Assembly (NCBI RefSeq): GCF_000013445.1
Contig: NC_007796.1
Coordinates: 1,896,936-1,960,935 of the forward strand
Origin: Methanospirillum hungatei JF-1
Lineage (GTDB): Archaea > Halobacteriota > Methanomicrobia > Methanomicrobiales > Methanospirillaceae
Direction of reading: 5' to 3'
DNA: 64,000 nt
Shown: in pieces, positions 34,752 through 42,233 of the stretch
Layout of the letters: every line of letters begins with the position of its first letter
Position numbering within the stretch: position 1 is the stretch's first letter
Translations under genes and position numbers: made by a program
Notes under the pieces: generated by a model
The model's database searches: none
What the model saw: the letters and a program-made list of their open reading frames with translations, nothing else
What the model was told of the DNA's origin: nothing

Positions 34752-34769
34752 TTGTTTATTTGAAAACAA
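34752..34769. promoter_or_regulatory. palindrome in the divergent thiC/radical SAM promoter region
   Basis: TTGTTT and AAACAA flank the 6-bp ATTTGA between two divergent genes, 60 bases upstream of thiC. The position suits a repressor of thiC such as the archaeal regulator ThiR, but the site sequence of that regulator is not known to me, so this is only a candidate. Confidence 0.35.
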
Positions 34770-34836
34770 GAAATGTTGCTTTGCCATTGTTACACCCTGA
34801 ATATTCTATAGCAGTGAGATCAAACCTTCATGCGTA

Positions 34837-35583
34837 GTGGCTGAATCAATACAGATAAACTTCGGAGGATTTGTCCCGTTAAGTACTGTCGACTGGCGGG
34901 GAAAATCCGTTTGCGTGGTTTTTTTCAGAGGGTGCCCGGTCAAATGCTGGTACTGTCATAACCAAAGCATCCTTACCGGAGAGGATCGAAGACCTGTCGA
35001 AGAGGTCAAAGAACTCATTCGATCTTCGGCATTACTTATCAGTGGCGTCATCTTTTCCGGAGGTGAAGCAACCATGCAGCCACCTGCGCTTTTTGCGCTT
35101 GCCAGGTACAGCAGATCAATCGGACTTTCCACCGGCCTGCATACAAACGGTGTGTATCCGGATGTTATCAGAAAACTCATCGATGAAAGGCTGATTGATC
35201 ATATTGCCCTCGATATCAAGGCTGAGTGGAATCTGTACACAGTCAGGGGGAAAGAGCGTGCGGTTGGAAAACAGGTTAAGGAATCACTGACATTATGTAC
35301 AGAATCTCATCATGCCGGAACACTCCCCGGTTTTGAAGTGGTAGTAACGCTGTTTCCCGGATATGGCGAAGAGATAATGACAATCTCTCGTGATGTCGCT
35401 CCAGACATAGATCTTGTCCTGCAGCAGGGAGTATATATGGGGATACGGCCTCTTGATTTGAATAATCTGAAAGGGATAGCAGACCGGCTGGGCCGACCGG
35501 TCAGAATACGGACACGGAGTGATGGAGAGATATTTTATGAAGGTACTCGCAGTAGTTGGGATGCCGGGATCGGGGAAAGGTGA
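34837..35583 (+). CDS. radical SAM protein, NrdG/PflA-like activase
   Basis: The 248-residue radical SAM protein has CPVKCWYC (C33, C37, C40) after FFRGC and SGGEATMQ near 77. The CxxxCxxC with an aromatic residue before the last Cys and the short barrel resemble anaerobic ribonucleotide reductase or glycyl-radical activases (NrdG2-like). The partner enzyme is not in the window. It starts with GTG, without a clear ribosome site. The end overlaps the next gene by 47 bases, so it belongs to the four-gene overlapping run ending in RNase Z. Confidence 0.85.
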   Translation: MAESIQINFGGFVPLSTVDWRGKSVCVVFFRGCPVKCWYCHNQSILTGEDRRPVEEVKELIRSSALLISGVIFSGGEATMQPPALFALARYSRSIGLSTGLHTNGVYPDVIRKLIDERLIDHIALDIKAEWNLYTVRGKERAVGKQVKESLTLCTESHHAGTLPGFEVVVTLFPGYGEEIMTISRDVAPDIDLVLQQGVYMGIRPLDLNNLKGIADRLGRPVRIRTRSDGEIFYEGTRSSWDAGIGER

Positions 35584-36082
35584 ATTCTCCGCTATCGCAC
35601 GGGAGATGGGAATTCCGGTTGTTGTGATGGGTGATGTCATCAGGGAAGAGGTAAAGAACCAGGGGCTTCCCCCGACTGACGAGAGCATGGGAATTGTTGC
35701 ACGGGCTCTTCGGGAAAAATACGGTATGGCTGCAATTGCTCATGCGTGTGTCCCGGTAATAACACGGCAAAGGGCAGATGTGGTCCTGGTTGACGGAATA
35801 CGCGGAGATGCCGAGGTGACTCTGTTCTCTGAAACCTTCCCCGATTTCTCCCTTGTCTCCATCGAAGCACCACTCACCACCCGGTTTGCCAGGTTATCAG
35901 AACGGGGACGATCTGATGACCTGCAGGACATCAGTGAACTTATCGCCAGGGACGAACGGGAGTGCTCTTTTGGTCTGGGAAGAGCAATGGAACGTGCATC
36001 GGTCAGAATTGACAATACCGGAACCAGAGAAGCGTTCCAGGAGAGGGTCAGGGAATATCTGACCAGGATGAAGGCTGCATGA
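35537..36082 (+). CDS. UPF0200 family P-loop kinase-like protein
   Basis: The 181-residue P-loop protein begins MKVLAVVGMPGSGKGE, with the Walker A at residues 8-15. DVIREEVKNQGL near 37, VVLVDGIRGDAE near 84 and R-rich lid RFARLSERGRSDD near 115 follow. This is the archaeal UPF0200 family, related to adenylate and dephospho-CoA kinases; its substrate is unproven. The ATG with GGAGAG seven bases upstream is preferred over a start 18 bases earlier. It overlaps both neighbours, which indicates tight co-translation. Confidence 0.85.
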   Translation: MKVLAVVGMPGSGKGEFSAIAREMGIPVVVMGDVIREEVKNQGLPPTDESMGIVARALREKYGMAAIAHACVPVITRQRADVVLVDGIRGDAEVTLFSETFPDFSLVSIEAPLTTRFARLSERGRSDDLQDISELIARDERECSFGLGRAMERASVRIDNTGTREAFQERVREYLTRMKAA

Positions 36083-36849
36083 GTATCAGATATTTTTTTG
36101 GGTCTTCTTCAAAGGTCTGGGAAGACATCTCATGGATATATGGTATTGAGGAGGCAGGATTTGACGGGTGGGAGATCTGTGCAGACGGGAATTACCATTT
36201 TGGCAAAAAAGACCAGTACGAGAGGGTTATCGAAACACTCCGGTCCACAACACTGCAGGCAACGGTCCATGCTCCTTTTGGAGACCTGAACCCGGCGGCC
36301 ATCAATGATCCTATCTGGCGGGAGACGATCAGACAACTCTCGGAGTGTATCAGGCTCGCATCAGAGATAACCGACCGGGTGACGATTCATCCTGGATACC
36401 TCTCCTGCACCGGGAAACTGGTTCCTGAGAAGATATGGCAGCTGCAGAAAGAGGCCATGCAAGAAGTTGGAAAGGTGGCGTCAGAATACGGGGTTATTGC
36501 CTGCCTTGAGAACATGCCAGATATTCATGACTTTCTCTGCCGATATCCTGAAGAGATCCAGGGGATCATAGAAGATATTGAAGGGGTCTCGATGACAATT
36601 GATTTCGGTCATGCACATACCATGGGGAAGGTAAACGATTTTATGAAGGTGCTCAAATCCGCCTCCCATGTCCATATCCATGATAACCACGGGAAATCTG
36701 ACGAACATCTTGCCATCGGAGAAGGCACAATAGACTGGAACAAGCTGTCAAAAGCCCTTCTCAGAGACTACCAGGGGGTTGTCGTGGTAGAAGGGAGATC
36801 CATCCCGGAAGCAAAGCGATCCCTGGCTCAGGTCCGGAGGTGGACATAA
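36079..36849 (+). CDS. TIM-barrel sugar isomerase / AP endonuclease 2-like protein
   Basis: The 256-residue protein matches the xylose isomerase-like TIM barrel shared by sugar-phosphate isomerases and endonuclease IV. Candidate metal ligands are ATVHAPFGDLN, RVTIHPGYL, CLENMPD, TIDFGHAH, HVHIHDNHGKSDEHLAIGEG and VVVEGRS. All expected His, Glu and Asp positions are present, so it should be an active metalloenzyme. The substrate could be a sugar phosphate or abasic DNA. It overlaps the previous gene by four bases (ATGA) and the RNase Z gene by ten. Confidence 0.85.
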   Translation: MSIRYFFGSSSKVWEDISWIYGIEEAGFDGWEICADGNYHFGKKDQYERVIETLRSTTLQATVHAPFGDLNPAAINDPIWRETIRQLSECIRLASEITDRVTIHPGYLSCTGKLVPEKIWQLQKEAMQEVGKVASEYGVIACLENMPDIHDFLCRYPEEIQGIIEDIEGVSMTIDFGHAHTMGKVNDFMKVLKSASHVHIHDNHGKSDEHLAIGEGTIDWNKLSKALLRDYQGVVVVEGRSIPEAKRSLAQVRRWT

Positions 36850-37790
36850 TCGCCGGAGAGACCCTGCAGATATTTTTCCTGGGAACGTCCGGGGCACTTC
36901 CCACCATATCCCGGAATCTTCCGTGCATCCTCTTAAAATGGGGGTCTCATGACCTGATCTTTGATTGCGGAGAAGGGGCACAGCGGCAGATGATGAAAGC
37001 GCGTGCCGGGTTCTCTCCCGAAGTTATCTATATATCCCACTGGCATGCCGACCATTTTCTCGGGGTTATCGGCCTTCTGCAGACGATGTCCTTTAACGGA
37101 CGAGAGCAGCCATTGATGATCGTCGGCCCGGACTGTGTGCATGAGATGGTGAACGATATCAAAGGGTTGTGCAGGACCAGGCTGTCATTCCCCGTAGAAT
37201 CGCAAAAGGTCCGTGCAGGTGATCTGCTCATCTATGAAGGATATTCAATCAGGGTCTTTGCAGCAGATCATGGTATTCCCGGAGTCGGGTACATCTTTGA
37301 AGAGAATATGAGACCAGGGCGGTTCAACCGGGAACGTGCCATTGAACTCGGTATCAGGCCAGGACCACTCTTTGGGAAACTGCAGCGGGGCTCATCGGTT
37401 ACCATCACCGTCGATGGGGAAGAACGGATCATTACTCCCGAAATGGTCATGGGACCCATGAGACCGGGCAGGAAAGTTATCTATACAGGGGACACAAGAC
37501 CGGTCCTTTCAGAACTTGCAGATATCGGAGATGATGCAGATCTCCTCATCCACGATGCGACGTTTGACCATCAGGAAGAAGAACGGGCAATAGAGTTCAT
37601 GCATGCAACTGCGGCAGAGGCGGGTATGGTTGCCCATACCCTGAAGGCTCACCGTCTTGCCCTCTTCCATTTCAGCACCCGGTACACGTCTGCTGATAAT
37701 CATGTTTCTGATGCAAAAACTCATTTTTCAGGAGATATCCTTGCTCCTGATGATCTTACCGTTTTTGATATCCCGTTCAGGGATGAATAA
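36840..37790 (+). CDS. rnz: ribonuclease Z (tRNA 3' endonuclease)
   Basis: This 316-residue metallo-beta-lactamase nuclease trims tRNA 3' ends. The zinc motif HWHADH is at 67-72, and LGTSGALPT opens the fold. AADHGIPGVGY, YTGDTRP and the late HFSTRYT supply further ligands. The listed GTG overlaps the last base of a perfect GGAGG, which cannot serve it. The in-frame ATA (36846) or ATC (36849) would have normal spacing from that site, so the true start is uncertain by a few codons. It is the last gene of an overlapping run of four. Confidence 0.92.
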   Translation: MDIIAGETLQIFFLGTSGALPTISRNLPCILLKWGSHDLIFDCGEGAQRQMMKARAGFSPEVIYISHWHADHFLGVIGLLQTMSFNGREQPLMIVGPDCVHEMVNDIKGLCRTRLSFPVESQKVRAGDLLIYEGYSIRVFAADHGIPGVGYIFEENMRPGRFNRERAIELGIRPGPLFGKLQRGSSVTITVDGEERIITPEMVMGPMRPGRKVIYTGDTRPVLSELADIGDDADLLIHDATFDHQEEERAIEFMHATAAEAGMVAHTLKAHRLALFHFSTRYTSADNHVSDAKTHFSGDILAPDDLTVFDIPFRDE

Positions 37791-38007
37791 TTTTTTTCAG
37801 GAGAAGGCCGACAAGGAATACTCCTGACCGATAACAAATGACAGATCTCCTGAAATAGGAGAAAGGATGATACTATCATTACTCATATGAACCGCTTCTA
37901 ACATGGAGGCGGCATTCTTCTGACGCGAAACGTTGCATTCCGCCTTCAATGGAGCAGAATTCTTGTTAATTCCTGCTGACGGGCCGGATCTCACTCTGGT
38001 GAATAGT

Positions 38008-39846
38008 ATGCCAACAGGAACAGAGACAATAGTTTACAGCCTTGGCGATGGCTGCAGTATTACAGACATCGTCATAGGGAAGACATATACCGGGACAATC
38101 CAGGGTTTTGCTAACTTCGGTGCGTTCGTATATCTGAATAGTTCAATCAAGGGACTTATCCATAAATCAAATATGCTGATGAGTCACCGTGAGGGTGACA
38201 CCGTTATTGTCAGAGTAGGAAATATCCGGGACAATGGAAATATTGACCTAGAAGAGATCGTCATCTCATCATACCAGATTCAGCCGGTCGTGTGCAAGCG
38301 ACGGACAACAAAACTTGAGGATCTGGGGGAAAAAGTCGGAAGAACCGTCACGCTTGAGTGCCAGGTTGCCCAGATTAAGCAGACCTCAGGGCCGACCATC
38401 TTTACCCTTGTTGATGAGAGTGGCACTGAAAACGCCGCAGGGTTTATCGAGGCAGGCAAACGTGCATTCCCTGATGTAAACCAGGGTGATACTGTCCGGG
38501 CAACCGGGGATGTGATGATGCGGGGGGGCCAGGTCCAGGTTGAACTGGCACGGCTTGAGGTCCTGCATGGAGCAGAGGCAAAAGAGGTGCTTGACCGGAT
38601 TGAACAGGCTATTGATGAACGGGCAGAACCTGCAGATATTCCCATGTTAATCGACAGCCCGGTCCTTGAACGGCTTCGCCCGGAGATGAGAAAGATAGCA
38701 AAACAGATCCGTCGTGCTGTCTTCACCGCCCAGCCGATTCTGCTCCGACACCATGCCGATGCCGACGGAATCTGTTCAGCGGTTGCCATCGAACAGGCTG
38801 TCGTTGCTCTCATAAATGACTCTGGCGGGGACTATGATACGGCGAATTACCTCTTTAAACGGGCTCCGTCAAAGGCACCATTCTATGAGATAGAAGACAT
38901 CGTCCGTGACCTGGATTATGCAACCCGTGATAACATCAGATTCGGACAGAAGATGCCACTCATCATGCTGACCGACAATGGTTCAACAGAAGAAGACCTT
39001 CCGGCGATGAAGATGGCAAAGGTATACGGGATTCCGATGATCGTCTTTGATCACCATCACCCTGATGAGATTGTGGACCAGTATCTCAATGCTCATGTAA
39101 ACCCCTACCACGTTGATGGTGATTACGGGATCACGGCAGGTATGCTGGGGACCGAGATTGCCCGGCTTATCTTCCCGAAAGTTGACCATCAGGTGCGCCA
39201 TATTGCAGCAGTTGCAGGTGTAGCAGACAGGAGCGAGGCACCCGAACGGCAACAATACTTGGATCTGGTAGCAGACCGGTACTCAGAGGAGGACTGCAGA
39301 AAGATTGCACTGGCACTTGATTATATCCAGTTTTATCTCAGGTTTAACGACGGAAAAGAACTCATCAAGGACATTCTGGACCTGAACGGGGACCATGACC
39401 GGTACAGGAACATGGTTGATCTCCTGGTAGCAGAAGCGGAATTTGCCATCGGTGAACAGGTAAAGACCTGCATGCCGCATGTGATCGCTTCAACCCTTCC
39501 GAATGGAGCGCATCTCTTCCAGATTGATGTGGAGATTCATGCTCATAAATTCACCTTCCCGCCACCGGGAAAAACATGCGGCGAGGTCCATGACCGGTTA
39601 TGCCAGCAATACGCAGGAAAACCTGTTGTCACGCTCGGATTCGGGCCTGATTTTGTGGTGCTCAGATCGCGGGGTGTGCTCATGAATATCCCGCAGATGG
39701 TCCGCGAACTCCGTGAAGAGATATCAGGAGCAGGAGTGAACGGAGGGGGTCATCTGGTCGTCGGAAGCATAAAATTTGTCGAAGGAATGCGGGAAGAGGT
39801 TATTGGACGTTTATCAGAGAAAATTGGAGAGTTTCCAACGACCTGA
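38008..39846 (+). CDS. RecJ/GAN-like DHH-family exonuclease with S1 domain
   Basis: In this 612-residue protein an N-terminal S1 RNA-binding domain (GKTYTGTIQGFANFGAFV) is followed by an OB-fold DNA-binding segment (EDLGEKVGRTVTLECQVAQI). The DHH phosphoesterase core comes next (RHHADADGICSA, MLTDNGSTEED, VFDHHHPDE), then a DHHA1 domain ending NGGGHLVVGSIKF. This matches euryarchaeal RecJ-like proteins, some of which act as GINS-associated nuclease, the archaeal counterpart of Cdc45. ATG 38008 is preferred; an upstream in-frame ATG at 37933 would add a tail unlike the family. It is a probable replication or repair nuclease. Confidence 0.88.
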   Translation: MPTGTETIVYSLGDGCSITDIVIGKTYTGTIQGFANFGAFVYLNSSIKGLIHKSNMLMSHREGDTVIVRVGNIRDNGNIDLEEIVISSYQIQPVVCKRRTTKLEDLGEKVGRTVTLECQVAQIKQTSGPTIFTLVDESGTENAAGFIEAGKRAFPDVNQGDTVRATGDVMMRGGQVQVELARLEVLHGAEAKEVLDRIEQAIDERAEPADIPMLIDSPVLERLRPEMRKIAKQIRRAVFTAQPILLRHHADADGICSAVAIEQAVVALINDSGGDYDTANYLFKRAPSKAPFYEIEDIVRDLDYATRDNIRFGQKMPLIMLTDNGSTEEDLPAMKMAKVYGIPMIVFDHHHPDEIVDQYLNAHVNPYHVDGDYGITAGMLGTEIARLIFPKVDHQVRHIAAVAGVADRSEAPERQQYLDLVADRYSEEDCRKIALALDYIQFYLRFNDGKELIKDILDLNGDHDRYRNMVDLLVAEAEFAIGEQVKTCMPHVIASTLPNGAHLFQIDVEIHAHKFTFPPPGKTCGEVHDRLCQQYAGKPVVTLGFGPDFVVLRSRGVLMNIPQMVRELREEISGAGVNGGGHLVVGSIKFVEGMREEVIGRLSEKIGEFPTT

Positions 39847-39931
39847 ATTTAATCATGATAAATCATGATAATTAAGGTAACTTTAAATTCCTGCAATCGA
39901 ATGTGTAAAGTACGCTGATGGAGGTCTCATA

Positions 39932-40183
39932 ATGCCATCACACATAAAATTTAGAGAGAAGTACAACGAGACGCAGTCGCGGCTTATTACCTATCTCAGA
40001 AAAGGGCTCGAATCAGGAAGACATTACTTCAAGTCCAAGTACATTGCGAAAGACCTGGGGCTGTCTTCCAAAGAGGTGGGGACCAACATGGCAATTCTTG
40101 CAGATATCTGTCAGGAACTTACCATAGTCAAGTGGAGCTATTCAAACAGCACCACCTGGATGGTATCCCCGGTAAAGAATTAA
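39932..40183 (+). CDS. small winged-helix protein (DUF7123-like)
   Basis: The 83-residue basic protein resembles a compact winged helix. Helices cover NETQSRLITYLRKGLESG and YIAKDLGLSSKEVGTNMAIL, and a terminal wing has WSYSNSTTWMV. Similar short proteins are conserved across Methanomicrobia and Halobacteria and are listed as an uncharacterised family, as far as I recall. GGAGG 8 bases before the ATG is a strong ribosome site. It is followed by another small gene on the same strand. Confidence 0.75.
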   Translation: MPSHIKFREKYNETQSRLITYLRKGLESGRHYFKSKYIAKDLGLSSKEVGTNMAILADICQELTIVKWSYSNSTTWMVSPVKN

Positions 40184-40208
40184 ATCCTTTTTTCCCGTAC
40201 GCATAAGT

Positions 40209-40397
40209 ATGAAGGAGATCATTTCATTTGAATCAGAACTGGAATTTGTCGGGGACATTAATGAGTTTAAAGATTGCCTGATGTCACAGGACAATACCCA
40301 GCAAGATCCGAAGGTTCTCTGGTTTAACATCGATGTTCCGAAAGGACATGGACTTCAGCCAGGTGACCGGGTAAAGATCACGGTAGAAAAAGTCTGA
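40209..40397 (+). CDS. small conserved protein of unknown function
   Basis: The 62-residue protein alternates strands and acidic turns (EIISFESELEFVGDINEFK, then LQPGDRVKITVEKV). The end resembles a small beta-barrel or SpoVT/OB-like fragment. I do not recognise it. It starts 25 bases after the winged-helix gene and precedes a likely terminator, so the two small genes probably form one unit. Confidence 0.6.
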   Translation: MKEIISFESELEFVGDINEFKDCLMSQDNTQQDPKVLWFNIDVPKGHGLQPGDRVKITVEKV

Positions 40398-40407
40398 AAT
40401 TCTAAAA

Positions 40408-40448
40408 GGGGCGCGTGGAAAATACACGCTATCCCAAATCCTTTTTTT
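40408..40448 (+). terminator. terminator between the small genes and psiE
   Basis: GGG(GC)GCGTG...CACGC(TAT)CCC forms a stem with a short loop and is followed by seven T (40442-40448). It lies just after the stop of the 62-residue gene and before the convergent PsiE gene, so it may serve both. Confidence 0.6.
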
Positions 40449-40463
40449 ATAACCGGGCGAACA

Positions 40464-40925
40464 TTACGCTTCGTGAGTTCTTTTTACAAGTTCTTCTTTC
40501 ATCTTCTCACGGTTTGATTTCCGGATAAGATAATACGCAATACCCAGGGATAAAATCAGGAATCCGAGACCTATGAGGTGCATATCGCTCACTTCAGAAT
40601 CGAGTAGGATGACTTTTCGTGCAACGGCTGTCATCGCTACCATGACGATCACTTCAACATGAATAACTTTATCGCGAAGATAGGTCAGGATTGACTCAAA
40701 AAACTCAATTCCGATGAGTACCAGGAGGAAGTATCCGAATATCTGGATTATTTCATAACTCTCCAGGATAAATCCGCCATCATCGACAAGAGACCAGAAT
40801 ACAGTAATCCCAAGATTAATGACCGAAACGACGAGAACGATGCCAAGCAGGATAAGAAGGACCAGGTACATGATCCGATGAAAGGTTTTGATGGAGTCAA
40901 TCATTTCACACAGATTGTTTTTCAA
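40464..40925 (-). CDS. PsiE-like membrane protein
   Basis: The 153-residue protein has four hydrophobic segments. The conserved PsiE region KVIHVEVIVMVAMTAVARKVILLD lies between the second and third. The family is named after a phosphate-starvation-induced E. coli protein of unknown mechanism, so the name does not prove phosphate control here. A charged tail ends the protein. It is close downstream of the OFA-family carrier gene on the same strand. Confidence 0.8.
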   Translation of the reverse strand: MKNNLCEMIDSIKTFHRIMYLVLLILLGIVLVVSVINLGITVFWSLVDDGGFILESYEIIQIFGYFLLVLIGIEFFESILTYLRDKVIHVEVIVMVAMTAVARKVILLDSEVSDMHLIGLGFLILSLGIAYYLIRKSNREKMKEELVKRTHEA

Positions 40926-40954
40926 GGCAATGAACTATACCAGCCAAAAAAATT

Positions 40955-42214
40955 TTATTTTTCCTTCATAAAGAAGGCCGCAATGATCCCGATGAAGGCC
41001 AGCACAGCAACAACCGGAAACACCCCAAGATAGGAACCGGTTGCATCACGGATGTATCCGGCTATCTGTGGTCCTGCTATTGCCCCTGCTCCATAGGCAA
41101 GAAAGATGACACCATAACATCGCGGATAGTCTCCGGTTCCGAAGAACCGGGCGGTCGATGCCGGAGCAATTGCAAGCCAGCCCCCAAGACATCCCCATAA
41201 CAAGGCAAAGGCAATGATATAGACCGGAACTGACGGGATGGATGCAAGGAGTATAGACGCTCCTCCAATGAGAAGAAACGAAACGATTGCCGTATTCCGG
41301 GGATTTATCTTATCGGTCAGGGCACCGAAGACAGGTCTCCCTCCACCATTAAAGATGGCAAAGAACCCGACAAGCATGGTCCCGAGTGCTGCCTCTATCC
41401 CGACCACCTCTGAACCGACCGGTTTTGATATGGATATCGCCATAAGACCGGCAAGGCAGCCGATAAAATAGCAGATCCAGAGAGCATAAAATCGTCCTGA
41501 CCTGACCATCTCCGGCAGGGTTATCGAACATGAGGACCCGGCGGTGGCGGCAGAACCAGTAAATCCCTTCGGAGTCCAGCCAGAGGGAGGGAATCTGAAC
41601 GGTATGGCCAGGAAAAGAGTCAGGATGACAAATACGATGCCAAATATCCTGAACGTTCCCATGACTCCGGTCATCCCAATAAGCAGCCCTGCCAGATTTG
41701 CGGTTATGAATGCGGAAAACCCGAATCCCAGCAGGACAAGTCCAACTGCAAATCCCCGCCGATCAGGAAACCACCTGGCAGCAACTGCAACCGGGGCACC
41801 ATAGGCAATTCCCACGCCAAGTCCGCCAATGACGCCGTATAGGATGTAGAGCATAAGAACCGACGTGGAAAATGACGCCAGAATCCACCCAAGCCCGGTC
41901 AGAATTCCGCCGGCCATGATGATCTTCCGGGGACCAGAGATATCAAGATACTTTCCGGTCAGCGGCATTGCTATCGCAAAACATGCCAGGAAGACCGAAA
42001 AGGGCATGAGTATCTCACTTGCTGTCACCGCCTGCCCGAGGGTTTTTGTGAAATATTCGGTCAGCGGTCCGACAAATACAGACCATGAGTATACCGTTCC
42101 CAAACAGAGATTGATAACCATCCCGAGAAAAACCAGGATCCATCTGCCTTTCTCTGCTTCCATTCCCCATATACGAGTATTACCAGTATCAGTCATCTTT
42201 GATTCATCAGTCAT
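40955..42214 (-). CDS. OFA-family MFS monocarboxylate carrier
   Basis: The 419-residue carrier has 12 hydrophobic segments and the OFA (oxalate/formate antiporter) look: GMVINLCLGTVYSWSVF in helix 1, SGPRKIIMAGG after helix 2, GGLGVGIAYG, RWFPDRRGFAVGL, and a second-half FNGGGRPVFGALTDKI. Substrates of the family are small carboxylates such as oxalate, formate and pyruvate. Its position 20 bases downstream of acetyl-CoA synthetase on the same strand suggests that it imports acetate or a related acid for that enzyme. Confidence 0.88.
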   Translation of the reverse strand: MTDESKMTDTGNTRIWGMEAEKGRWILVFLGMVINLCLGTVYSWSVFVGPLTEYFTKTLGQAVTASEILMPFSVFLACFAIAMPLTGKYLDISGPRKIIMAGGILTGLGWILASFSTSVLMLYILYGVIGGLGVGIAYGAPVAVAARWFPDRRGFAVGLVLLGFGFSAFITANLAGLLIGMTGVMGTFRIFGIVFVILTLFLAIPFRFPPSGWTPKGFTGSAATAGSSCSITLPEMVRSGRFYALWICYFIGCLAGLMAISISKPVGSEVVGIEAALGTMLVGFFAIFNGGGRPVFGALTDKINPRNTAIVSFLLIGGASILLASIPSVPVYIIAFALLWGCLGGWLAIAPASTARFFGTGDYPRCYGVIFLAYGAGAIAGPQIAGYIRDATGSYLGVFPVVAVLAFIGIIAAFFMKEK

Positions 42215-42233
42215 TTTTTACCTCTTGTCCTGC

